64,000 nt of DNA, from contig KV419404.1 in NCBI GenBank assembly GCA_001630475.1, positions 578,351 to 642,350 on the forward strand, written 5' to 3'. Source of the DNA: Sistotremastrum niveocremeum HHB9708. Taxonomy: Eukaryota > Basidiomycota > Agaricomycetes > Sistotremastrales > Sistotremastraceae. The translations under genes were made by a program, and so were the position numbers. The first letter of the stretch is position 1; each line of letters opens with the position of its first letter. Positions 23,206-32,831 of this stretch are shown here, one piece after another. Under the pieces are notes generated by a model that was not told the DNA's origin, searched no databases, and saw only the letters and a program-made list of their open reading frames with translations.

Positions 23206-23238
23206 GATGGCATGGAAAGCGCTTCCGAATTCCGCACC
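23206..23238. promoter_or_regulatory. 33-bp divergent spacer between MED4 and mS29 start codons
   Basis: The two start codons (23205 minus, 23239 plus) are separated by only 33 bases. The leaders must be extremely short, or the transcripts must overlap with promoter elements inside the coding regions. Seen directly from the two conserved starts. Confidence 0.6.
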
Positions 23239-24890
23239 ATGTCCTCAGTCTTTTGCAGGCAATTCTCTTCAACACCAGTTTCAAGAGTCCTACGTATGAA
23301 TACGCGTTGTGCTTTTGTTCAATAACTGATTCGATGATAGGGGGGCCCAAGTCTCTGAGAAAACGTATCAAGAAAGGAGATGCGTATCAGCTTCCAAAGC
23401 GCGAGAAGAGAAATGACTCTCCAGTAGCCCATCTCTTCTTGAGCCATATGCGAACAACTGAATTTTATTCTTCAGTTATATCGACCCATGCCAATCAGTC
23501 AAACCAATCAATTGCCACAAAATATTCGAGAGTCACGGCTTGAGCCTCTCAACTTTTCGGTGTTTCATCCCGTACGTTAATGTATGAGTCGTCAGCATTG
23601 AGCCTACTTACATCTTGATCCAGAAAGTTTTAAAGCCAGATACTAAACCCAGAGCTCTCACATTCCTATATGAAGAAAAAGATGCTTTAAGAACATTCGG
23701 AGTCCCTAAGAATGTCTTGTTTGATGTATGTGACTGCTTTCAACCGAAATAACGCTTCTGACCATCTTTGAAGTTTCGCCTCTACCAACGACCATTATCG
23801 ATAGTTCGAGATGTCACGATATCAACTGTCGATCGTCTACAGACGGCATCGGGTCGGTCTAGCGCCTCATCTCGCTTTGTTCTTGAAGGTGCTTCTGGCA
23901 GCGGAAAGAGCTATACCCTTGTTCAGGCCGTTGAATATTGTTATCGTTCTGATTGGATCGTCATCTACATACCGAGAGGTGAGGGTCATTGAACTGTGTG
24001 GAATCACTATTGACCCTTCTATCAGCGATAAAACTGGTCGATTCGTCAACCCCATACACATACAACACACGGACACAAACATATATACAATACGATGCAG
24101 CGTTCCAGATTCTGCAACGACTGCTCACTGTAAATCGAGAACGAATAGAGGGTCTCACACTGGAATCGACGGCAGCATATGAACACTTGAAGGGCTTGAA
24201 GGCAGGCATGACCCTCACATCATTAATTGAAATGGGGTTGAAGGATAAGACCGTGGTCATGGACATCTTGGCAGTTGTTATGGAGGAGCTAGGAAAGCAG
24301 AAGAGGTACGCTGTTCACTGCATTGTGATTTTCCCGTCTCAGGCTGATGGCTCTCAGTCGCCCTGTGCTGCTCGCAGTCGACGATTTCCAAGCTCTTTAT
24401 CAGAGCTCACAGTATCGTGATCCCAACTACCAGATCATCAAATCATATCATCTTTCGATACCCAGACTGATCCTGGAATACGCAAGTAGCAAGCGCCAGT
24501 TTGCTCGCGGTGCCGTCGTTGGAGCCATTTCTACGGCGAACCCTACCTATCCATTACCTCTAGAGCTCAGCGAAGCTCTCCAAATTACACCTCCCACTCC
24601 TACAGGCCCCTGGTCAAAGCGCTCACCAACGTATATTGGCTACGCAGCAGGCTTACAACCCTTGCATGTTCCCGAACAATTACAACTTTCCGAGGCTGCT
24701 GTGTTGTTCGAAGTCTGGATGAAACACAAGACTCTACATACTGGTAAGTGCGCTTTAGATATCCTGTCGAGCCTGCGCTGAGTTATCCATAGATGCAACT
24801 GATCAGTTGTTCCTATCAAAATACACTGAGGCGAGCGGAAATCCACGTCAGTTTGTGCATACGGGTCTCCTGCAGACTTTGGAGACATAG
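23239..24890 (+). CDS. RSM23: Mitochondrial small ribosomal subunit protein mS29 (DAP3/Rsm23)
   Basis: A GTP-binding protein of the mitochondrial 37S/28S ribosomal subunit. The first exon is a mitochondrial presequence (MSSVFCRQFSSTPVSRVL). Further exons give LYRPMPISQTNQLPQNIRES, FSVFHP, VLKPDTKPRALTFLYEE and FRLYQRPLSIVRDVTI. The P-loop is FVLEGASGSGKSYTLVQAVE. Next are DWIVIYIPRAIKLVDSSTPY, a helical stretch ending EELGKQKR, and LLAVDDFQALYQSSQYRD (Walker B-like DD). The C-terminus is DQLFLSKYTEASGNPRQFVH then TGLLQTLET. All DAP3 signatures are present in order, across seven or eight introns. The start was chosen as the ATG that opens the presequence. Confidence 0.93.
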
Positions 24891-25097
24891 AATATCATTA
24901 GTTCTTAGTGCCAATCAATTTATTATCATTCGTACTGTCTGCGTACGATCGTGAGAACGAGTCCAAGATGATGCCGATTACTTCCGCCCACACTGCACTC
25001 CGGTCATGGCATATAATTTGAACGGAATGGCGTCTTGCCCACGCCCGACCTCAGACTCCCACCTCTCTCTTTCTGCTCTTTCTAGGGGTTTTATATC

Positions 25098-26076
25098 ATG
25101 TCGCAACCTTCCATCTTTATAATCGGCGCTGGCCCTCAAATCGCGTCCGCTGGTACGATAATTCTGAGGATCTAATCTTATCTACCCAAAGTTCTGAATC
25201 TTGATCAGTCGCGAAGCTCTTTGCATCCAATGGGTTCTCCGTTGGTTTATCGTCGAGATCACAAGAAAATCTCGATAAATATGCTGCCTCTTTGCCCAGT
25301 GGAACCAAACATGCCACTGCTGTAGCTGATGCTGGAGACTATGAATCCATAGTTGCTGGTTCGTCACACGATGTGTTCAGGAACTGCGATCAGAAATAAC
25401 GGACGAATACAGCTTTGGACACTCTGAAGGAGAAGCTCGGGGCCCCGACAGTCGTGGTCTACAATGCTGCGAGTCTGAGCCTAGGACCTAAACCTCTGCT
25501 GGAACTTCCACCAGCCGAATTTGAGAAGCATTTGAGCCTGACGACCGTTGGAGGGTGCGGAGGATGATGCCATGATCGCAGGCTGTAGTTGACCCTCTTC
25601 TCAGCTTGGTCACGGGTCAATGGGCGGCAAAGAACTTGCGACAAGACGGCAGTTACAAACCTACGGTGTGTTGCCGAAGCCGTTCAGGTGGAAAGAGATT
25701 GCTGATGATTTCTTCAAGGTTATCTTCACTGGCGGTGGCTTGTCACTCCAGGTATGTAAAGTCGGCCGTGCTGTTTCGATGAATCAGTCTGACGTTGCAA
25801 TGCTTCAGCCTCGACCAGGCTTTGCAGGCCTCGCAGCGGGAAAGGCTGCTCTGCTGAATCTTGCCAAGGCTTTCCGGGTCGAGACGAAGGGTACGTCTGA
25901 AGAACCAAGTCTCCATCTTATGCTCATAGTTCCCAGGTATCCATTTTGCAACGGTGATCGTGAAAGGATTGGTAGACAAAGGCGATCCTTATTTCGCCTC
26001 TCCGCTCATCGCGGAAGATTACTGGAAGTTGTACGAAGAGAAGGAAGAGGCTTGGACTTTTGAGGTCCATCATTAA
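25098..26076 (+). CDS. Atypical short-chain dehydrogenase/reductase
   Basis: A soluble Rossmann-fold protein of about 245 residues, substrate unknown. MSQPSIFIIGAGPQIASAVA is the nucleotide-binding Gly-rich loop (G-A-G-P-Q-I), followed by KLFASNGFSVGLSSRSQENL. VVVYNAASLSLGP supplies the N-A-A motif in place of the usual N-A-G. LFTGGGLSLQ carries the Ser region. The usual catalytic Y-x-x-x-K is missing its tyrosine: the sequence is GFAGLAAGKAALLNLAKAF, with Leu at the Tyr position but Lys kept. The last exons give GIHFATVIVKGLVDKGDPYF and end AWTFEVHH. The same GAGPQI-type SDRs are known in other fungi and bacteria as uncharacterised proteins. It may bind NAD(P) without classical chemistry. 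Exon joins are supported by frame and consensus sites. Confidence 0.82.
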
Positions 26077-26166
26077 TCCATTCCCAGCAGATATCCAAAT
26101 GAGGGGTTGCAAGAGTAATCATTAGTCAATGATAGTGATAAACCAAAATGCATGATGATAGGATCC

Positions 26167-28187
26167 CTAGTTCTTCCAACTAAAATAAATAGTAAGATTA
26201 GAACGCGGCGCAAAGCTAAAGCATGCACTCACATCTTAACCACTTTATCCCTTCCTCCGCTGACAACTTTATCAGCAACGAAATCTACACAGTAGACCTC
26301 ATCCGTATGACCGGGGAGATCAGTATGAATTTTGTACGTCTTCAGATTCCACAACTATAGGACAGCGTCAGTACATATGAATATCGGCCCGATGAGAGAC
26401 ACAGCACCTTCAGTGTGGTATCTTTGCTAGCGCTCACAAGCTGTCGAGAATCGGCAGACCATGTTAGTCGATACACAGGCCCGACATGGCCACGCAAAGT
26501 AGCGATAAACCTTGAGCCCGACTTGTCAGCAGCAATAACAATTCTGAAGCCATATCGTCTCACTTTCCAGTTCTCCCGTCCCACAATCGGACACTGCTAT
26601 CCCATCCAGCACTAGCAGCCCATCTTCCGTCAGGACTGAACGCAACATGAGACACTTGTCTCTGATGACCCGTCAATCTCGCAATAGACTTCGTCCCGCC
26701 CGGTGCTTCTCCGACAGGGCCAAAGACTGACCAAAGGAACAGGGTGTGATCGTCTGAGCCTGTGATGAGCAGTTCGGGGACGTTGGAGATTAGTTTTGAA
26801 TAGCGTTCTTGGGCCATCTTTTGGGCTAGAATCACGAATACACTCAGATCAGTCCGTTCGAAGGCTCATGGAGAAGAACTTACCTTCTTCGTCGGATGAT
26901 GGCTTTTTGGCTGTGTGGTCAAATGGACCTGTGCGAAGCACGAAATCCGTGTTCAGAGTAAGAGTTGTAACCCAGTGACCGTGCTCTTTGAGCGTATACA
27001 GCGGTTTACCCTAGAGTTTCACAGTGAGTTTGCTGAGTTAAGGGATATTGGACAAAGGACTGACCGAAGCTGCATCCCAGACTCTGACTGTACGATCGCT
27101 GGACGCGGTGTATAGGACGCCTGTGCCTTTTGCTCCCCCACCTCCCCACCTGACAACGTTTACAGATGCAGTATGCCCGCCTAGTGTATAATCGCATCTT
27201 CTCGACTGAGTAGCCCATACTCGCACAGTTCCGTCTTTCGATGAAGAAGCCAGTCGAGGATTAGAGGGGTTTCTGAGTCGCTTTTAGGTTATTGGTAACA
27301 GAAACAGGCATTGGACATACATATGGATAGGTTCCCAAGAAAGAGAAGTGACCCATTTCGAATGTCCTTTCATAGCGTCTCCCAAAGCTTTGCCGGTCTT
27401 CGGGTCCCATAATCGAACCTGCAGAGAATCGGTCAGGGGCCTCAGTGAAGAGGGATTCACATACATGTCCATCATGACCACCAGTAGCCAGCTTCCTCTC
27501 TCTCGCTTCCCATTCTACACACAGCACCCAACCTTTGTGGCCCTCCAGAGTATGTGACGGTGTTTCGGTATCGAGATTCCATAATCTTGCATTATTATCT
27601 CCTGAACCAGTTGCGAGAAGATTTCCTGTCGGTGAAAAAGATGCGCAGAGTATGGGTGCCTCGTGTCCTGACGTAAATATAAGCCAGACTCCTCGTCTCA
27701 AAACATTGCAGGCTTACCTGACAGAGTAGAAGAACATCGAGTTGCGGGTCGAACTTTGAAGACCGATTGAGGGGAACATTGGATCACGATGATGTCTTCT
27801 GAACTGAATTTTGAGTTGGCCGGAGCGAAGAGATCCTCTTGAATCGACTTTGAGATGACAAGACGGGTGGGCTGCCCAGTCGTAGCATCTTTCTCGGGAA
27901 GATTGACATGGAATGAATATGGAACGGGGTCTTCAGACTAGCGCATTTTCAGAAATGCTCAAGACAGAAACGATCACAACTACCTTGGACAGTCTGTTCA
28001 CAAGCGATTCGAGGCTGTCGCGAGTCAAGTCTGCTGGAACGTTGATCGACGGTGCCAATGGAGTTCCATCGTCCTCTGAAACGAATTGAACGACGACGTT
28101 TGGCACAGCCGCCTTGGGCTCCGCTTCTGGTTCGGGAACGCCATGATAGACTTTCTGTCTTTTGGGTGGTGGTAAGAGAGTAGCCAT
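26167..28187 (-). CDS. RSA4: Notchless/Rsa4 60S ribosome-assembly WD40 protein
   Basis: A nucleolar assembly factor whose N-terminal ubiquitin-like (NLE) domain binds the AAA-ATPase Midasin/Rea1, which strips it from pre-60S particles. Start MATLLPPPKRQKVYHG, then NVVVQFVSEDDGTPLAPSIN and SEDIIVIQC (NLE domain). Eight WD repeats follow: LSGHEAPILCASFSPTGN, LEGHKGWVLCVEWEARERK, MKGHSKWVTSLSWEP, LGGHTASVNVVRWGGGGA, LKEHGHWVTTL, LITGSDDHTLFLW, LTGHQRQVSHVAFSPDGRW, LRGHVGPVYRLTWSADSRQ and LPGHTDEVYCVDF. The last coding codons KIWKN lie in a tiny 3' exon joined over an intron; this is the usual Rsa4 ending. The start is the ATG at 28187. Complete and expected to be essential. Confidence 0.95.
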
Positions 28188-29198
28188 GGTCAAGCGTAGC
28201 CGATCACAAATTTCTTCGGAGAGAGCGCTTCACACAAAAATTTCAAGCCATAAAAGGAAAATCAAAATGCATTTTCGAGGTACATAATAGACAGAAAACT
28301 ATGATACAAATAGACATGTGAAATAATCTGAAAAGAGATATCAGCATGACGTTCATGACGACGTTAAAAATGAAGAGCCCTCAGACATCCTAGGAAGGAC
28401 TGCAACCCTCATCGCACCGACCCCCACCTCCCAGACACCGCGCCCCCGTTCGCCGAAGCTAGTAGAAGGGTCGGCCCACACAAGACACACTGAAATAGGT
28501 TCGCAGCGCATCGAGGGGGACAAATGTAAGGGAGACGTGAGGGAGTACCCCTTTCGGAGGATGCTAGAGTGAAAACTGCGAATGTCGGAAGATTTTCATC
28601 ACCGGGCAAAGGAAGAAGGAAGAAAAAGATAAGGATAAGAGACTGACCAAGTACAACATTACAACTCTTGAAGTCAATGTGATACAATACAAGTCTGCGG
28701 TAATGATTAGTATGTTGCAGGGAAACAAGATATAGAAGAGTCAGACAAAATGGCACTGGCAAGTGCACTGGTGCCCCGAAGGACACGTCTGCGGCGAAGC
28801 AGACACTCTGTTCCTCGGCATGGTCGTGTAGGACGGGGAGAGAAAAGGACATCATAGAAAGAAATAAAAGGACAGAAACTCACAAATACTGTAAGACTCG
28901 CTGACACTCTTGTCGCCCACGACGACACGAGACAACGAGCAGCAAGTCAATCACTCTCCCATCGCTCCGTTACACGACAACGCTGGCCTCGAAAGGTGGG
29001 CGAGGACGAGTGCATCTCTGAGAAGATGCAACGATGGTACAAGTTGATGAGAGACAGACAGGCCAAACTGACGCAAATTTATAGCATTTTTGCGGCGGAG
29101 TCCGAACCAGCGGAGTTCCAATTCCATACAGCCGCGGGAAGTACCGGGCGAAGAACTGCAAGCTCAAGACCGCAACACTCGACGACCAGCAAGAATTC
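28188..29198. other. 1-kb spacer with a possible spliced minus-strand transcript
   Basis: This separates the divergent RSA4 and eL33 starts. On the minus strand there are convincing splice signals: a donor GTGAGT at about 28885, and a branch-site/acceptor pair (ACTAATCATTACCGCAG) ending at about 28696. Between them lies a 26-codon Cys-rich open frame (28741-28821). No long gene was found. It may hold a non-coding or small-peptide transcript, or only the long leader of a ribosomal-protein gene. Confidence 0.45.
28741..28821 (-). CDS. Possible 26-residue Cys-rich peptide
   Basis: A tiny open frame, MPRNRVSASPQTCPSGHQCT then CQCHFV. It has a C-x5-C-x-C-x-C cluster plus two His, reminiscent of a metal-binding peptide but with too few Cys for a standard metallothionein. 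An intron with a textbook branch site and acceptor begins near its end; if used, the tail changes to HFTCIVSH with one more Cys. No homolog is known to me. Weakly supported. Confidence 0.2.
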   Translation of the reverse strand: MPRNRVSASPQTCPSGHQCTCQCHFV

Positions 29199-29822
29199 AT
29201 GGGCTCCACTCGGTGAGTGCCATCTCTGATACTATCTGGATGTTGTCCTGGAAGTGAACACGCTCGTTGTGTGTGGTTATGGAGTTTGGGTTGGGATGGA
29301 TGCACCGGCGGCACTATGGATGACATTGGACCCAAGCTGACTTGCCTTTCGTTTCTTCAGGCTATACTCTAAGGGTCGTGTCCTGGGACACAAGCGTGGC
29401 AAGCGCAACTCCCGCCCGAATACTTCTCTCATCCAGATCGAGGGTGTCAGCTCGAAGGAGGATGCTCAGTTCTACCTCGGCAAGGTACGCACAGTGACCC
29501 TTTGATCGTAACTCAAAATCTCATTATACCCAGCGTGTCGCCTACGTTTACCGAGCGAAGAAGGAGATTGAAGGATCAAAGGTCCGGGTCATCTGGGGGT
29601 GCGTTGCGCTGCAAACTGCCAACCTTTCACTTGACTGAACTTTTCTTTGCGTAGACGCGTTACCCGTCCACACGGCAACTCTGGTGTTGTCAAATCAAAA
29701 TTCAGGTCTAACCTGCCCCCTCATTGCTTCGGTGCTAGCGTGCGTGTGGTACGTATCGCCTTTACTGGTCCAACGATCCTTTCTAACCTCCAATCTAGAT
29801 GCTCTATCCTTCAAACATCTGA
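29199..29822 (+). CDS. RPL33: 60S ribosomal protein eL33 (L35Ae)
   Basis: A structural protein of the large cytosolic ribosomal subunit. Five exons: MGSTR, then [87 protein letters not shown] and the C-terminal MLYPSNI, which is almost invariant in the family. A start codon placed in a very short first exon is usual for ribosomal-protein genes. Length (about 108 residues) fits. Intron 1 (about 145 bases) is longer than the others; no box C/D snoRNA could be seen in it. The 3' end converges on BUD20. Confidence 0.96.
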
Positions 29823-29984
29823 TTTCCTCTGTACTCGCATGTTTTACATTTATCGCAATGTCATCATACTCTATGAGCACGCACGCCGTTATGCAGTTAT
29901 GACAAAAGATTAGACTTCGTGGTCGTTCATCCGGATTTGTCTGAGAAAATGCAAGTCTATAATTTACAAGATCATACTGTACAG

Positions 29985-30564
29985 CTATGAGTCAGTAACC
30001 ATCTGTGAAAGCTCCGTAGTCAAAGCGCCAATGGAAGGTTGTATGGGCAAGCTCGATGCTGTGGCTCTCCGTGTATCTCTGCCCAGCCCAGCCGCTCGCT
30101 CTGCTTCCTCAATCGTGTAGGCAGGAGATTGCAGCGTTTTCAGACGACGCTTGTGAAGCTTTGTTTTCCAATGCCCATGAAGAGCGCCATCGGTTTCGAA
30201 ATATCTGAATAGTCAAAGTCAATATATTATGAACTCCTTGCTGACAGAATCGAGACGTACCTGGCACACTCGACGCAGTAATGTTGAGCCAGCCCAGTTT
30301 TCTCGTAGTCAAGGGGTTGTGCCTCTAGCTTTGCCCTGTGCTTGCTATAAAATGATTGAGCCACAGCTGCAAGGCGAAACGAAGAGCACCAACGGGTCCA
30401 TGTCATGTAACTGAATCTGGTCCAAATCTCTTGTCCGAGCCTGAAAATTACCAGTTTACTACTCCATTCCGGACTACGACCACGAGAACACTCACCCTTG
30501 TACGTGCAGCCCGATGGACATCTCTCTGAGCCTTGTGTACTCTCGACCGACGAAGACGACCCAT
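29985..30564 (-). CDS. BUD20: Bud20/ZNF593 60S export factor (C2H2 zinc finger)
   Basis: A shuttling factor that helps export pre-60S ribosomal particles. Start [20 protein letters not shown] then RTR, joined to [17 protein letters not shown]. The next exon gives [11 protein letters not shown] and the zinc finger [20 protein letters not shown] then KTKLHKRR, with C-x2-C and H-x5-H spacing of the ZNF593 type. [20 protein letters not shown] follows, and the protein ends QMVTDS. The third acceptor (ATAGCAAG) was chosen because only it keeps the frame into the conserved finger. The start codon is 55 bases from that of the divergent CDC8 gene. Two 60S factors (this and RSA4) and eL33 lie within 5 kb. 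Confidence 0.9.
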
Positions 30565-30619
30565 TCCGAAAGTTTTTGTGGTGTGGAGGAGAGGCGCGGA
30601 GACAAGCGTCTAATCTCCG
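30565..30619. promoter_or_regulatory. 55-bp divergent promoter, BUD20 / CDC8
   Basis: Only 55 bases separate the start codons of BUD20 (minus) and thymidylate kinase (plus). Both genes serve growing cells, so a shared control region is plausible. Inference from spacing. Confidence 0.55.
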
Positions 30620-31369
30620 ATGGCTTCTCAACGGCGAGGAGCTTTCATCGTTCTCGAGGGGCTCGATAGGTCCGGAAAATCTACTCAAGCTGCTGCTCTC
30701 GTTTCTCGTCTCAAGACTATCAATGGAGAAAATTCTGCTAAGCTGATGAAATTTCCTGGTCAGGATTATTCTACACTTCCGACTGCTCGCGCTGTTCAAC
30801 TTGGCCCAAGACAGAACGACGACTATTGGCAAGATGATCGACGCTTATCTGCGTTCTCAGAACGAATTAGACGATCATACGATACATCTTCTATTCTCTG
30901 CCAATCGATGGGAGCTCGTGTCCGTCATTTATATCGCTCTGTCAACTCTGCCATTCACGACTTGTGCAGATCTGCTATCAATGCTGATCTCGCCGCTGGC
31001 ATAACTATCGTTTGTGATAGATATGCATTCTCTGGCTGTGCATTTTCCGCTGCCAAGGGCCTTCCTTATGACTGGTGCATCGCGCCTGATAAAGGCCTAC
31101 CTGAACCCGACCTCACGGTCTTTCTCGATCTTACACCGGCCGTGGCGAAACTCAGAGGCGGCTATGGTGAGGAACGGTACGAAAAGGAAGAACTGCAAAG
31201 AAAAGTCCGCGTGCTTTTTCACAGCATTGGGAAGCAGATGAAAGGGGGAAAGTGGCAAGAAATCGACGCCTCATCATCTATTGAAGAGGTAGAGAAGGCA
31301 ATCTGGAAGCATGTTGAACCCTTTTCGGATGGGTGCACGAGTAGCATAAACGGGCTGTGGATAGAATGA
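30620..31369 (+). CDS. CDC8: Thymidylate kinase
   Basis: Phosphorylates dTMP to dTDP, an essential step of dTTP supply. The P-loop is FIVLEGLDRSGKSTQAAALV. LMKFPDRTTTIGKMIDAYL is joined over a first intron (30763 region), then HLLFSANRWELV over a second into SAINADLAAGITIVCDRYAF. The DRY motif and the Lys/Arg of the P-loop (G-L-D-R-S-G-K-S) are intact. The C-terminus is WCIAPDKGLPEPDLTVFLDL, then RGGYGEERYEKEELQRKV (lid region). Length, about 215 residues, is normal. The start sits 55 bases from the divergent BUD20 start. The 3' end converges on UBC6. Confidence 0.95.
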   Translation: MASQRRGAFIVLEGLDRSGKSTQAAALVSRLKTINGENSAKLMKFPGQDYSTLPTARAVQLGPRQNDDYWQDDRRLSAFSERIRRSYDTSSILCQSMGARVRHLYRSVNSAIHDLCRSAINADLAAGITIVCDRYAFSGCAFSAAKGLPYDWCIAPDKGLPEPDLTVFLDLTPAVAKLRGGYGEERYEKEELQRKVRVLFHSIGKQMKGGKWQEIDASSSIEEVEKAIWKHVEPFSDGCTSSINGLWIE

Positions 31370-31525
31370 ACGTGTGTGGTTTCATGACGAAACCTGTACT
31401 AAAACAAATGCAAGAAGGAAACAAAATAGTAGGGAGGGAGGGAGAGAATACAAGGCCGTTACCATTATACGACACACCACGAGCACCGGAGTCATCCCGC
31501 TAATCTTCAAATCCCGCCTGCTGCG

Positions 31526-32640
31526 TTAATTGGAGGATAATCTAGAGACAACCAGAGCAACAGCAATCAGCGCGCCCCAGCGCCATCTTTCCACTAAGAT
31601 TTGGCGCAAACCGACTGCCCACCCTGTTTTGTCCATTGGCCTGTCTAACGTCTTCGTTCCAACGGAGGTTTTGGCGGGTGCGGGGGTGAGTCCGGCAGGG
31701 AGGGGTGGTGGTTCGGATGAGGTAGTGGGTGGTTCAGGTTCATCTGGCTTTCCTCTTTCTCGCTCGCCCATGTTAGGAAGATTCTTCATAGTGGGAGCAG
31801 AGTACTATATGCTGTCCTTAGTAACGAGAAGTCCGAATGAGAATTTGCCAAATTACCTCTGGGAATGCGTCTCGGAACTTTTTCTGCCCGATGTTCCACT
31901 CGTGGCTTTTAGCAGCGAATGCTCGACGATCGGACTCCTTAGAACTGACGGACCCTGTGGTCATCTCATCGGACAGCATAAAGGAGAGTAGACCGGTGAG
32001 GCTGAACAGAATGAGCGTTAGGGTTAGCACACTGAATCTAGGCGCTCACATGGTTGCAACGCTCCATGCCGGGTTCCACTGCACGAAGGTTGTCAGAGGA
32101 ATGTGTCGGTTATAGATATATCACTGTGACTCACCGATCCAGGATGGTAGTCCGACATAGAGAAACAGATCTTCTTGTCCGGTTGAAATCGGCCAGATGG
32201 AGTGAGCATCTAGGACCCAATAATTAATGGCTGTATTTCGAACGTCGGAGACAGGCCAACCTTGATTCCAGGAGGTTTGAAAGGGTATTCCGGGGGAAAC
32301 ATTATGACTCCGTGGTACTCTCCACCGTCGAAATGGCTATCAGGTGGTCCACGCTGCGCAACACCTGGTGTGAGCAACTCTGAAACACGACATCTGAGGG
32401 CACTAACAATAATGAAATTCCCTACAGGCCATGATCAACGAGGTGTTCCGAGGCGATTTCAAGTAGAAAACATACATATCAAGATGTTCTTCTCATCGGG
32501 GGCGGCCCAAACGAATGGTGGTGGTTCTTTCTGCATATTTACATATTCTTTTCCAAGCTATCAGAGCATCATTATCAGCGCCAGAGTCGAGTCATCTGCA
32601 GCATTTGACTGACACGTTTAGCCGCAGCTTTAGATGCCAT
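31526..32640 (-). CDS. UBC6: ER tail-anchored ubiquitin-conjugating enzyme UBC6/UBE2J2
   Basis: An E2 enzyme of ER-associated degradation, anchored in the ER membrane with its catalytic domain in the cytosol. Small exons join as MASKAAAKR, LGKEYVNMQKEPPPFVWAAP, RGPPDSHFDGGEYHGVIMFP, PEYPFKPPGIK and MLTPSGRFQPDKKICFSMSD. The last carries the active-site Cys (KKICFSMSDYHP, typical of UBC6 rather than HPN-type E2s). WNPAWSVAT, ILTGLLSFMLSDEMTTGSV and a linker rich in Pro/Glu follow. The C-terminal membrane anchor is WGALIAVALVVSRLSSN. The architecture matches UBE2J2/Ubc6 fully. Seven or so exons; converges on CDC8. Confidence 0.94.
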
Positions 32641-32831
32641 GATCAAGACAAGGAGGAGGAGGGGGTGGTTGGGGTCAATAAGGACAAATACCCGGCATCG
32701 CCTTACTCGTCAGCGCGCTAGCGCTTATAAGCGTCTCGGATATCAAAGCGTTGACTTGGAAATAATAACAAAACAGTACTAGTATTCAAACAAAACACGA
32801 CCTTGTGTTACATGTAGAGATGGCAATGACG

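Noticed and set aside
29215-29360. Possible snoRNA in eL33 intron 1
   Set aside because: No C box (TGATGA) paired with a D box (CTGA) could be found with terminal stem.
32000-32040. TTAGGGTTAG, telomere-like
   Set aside because: Only one and a half units, inside a UBC6 intron; not an interstitial telomere.
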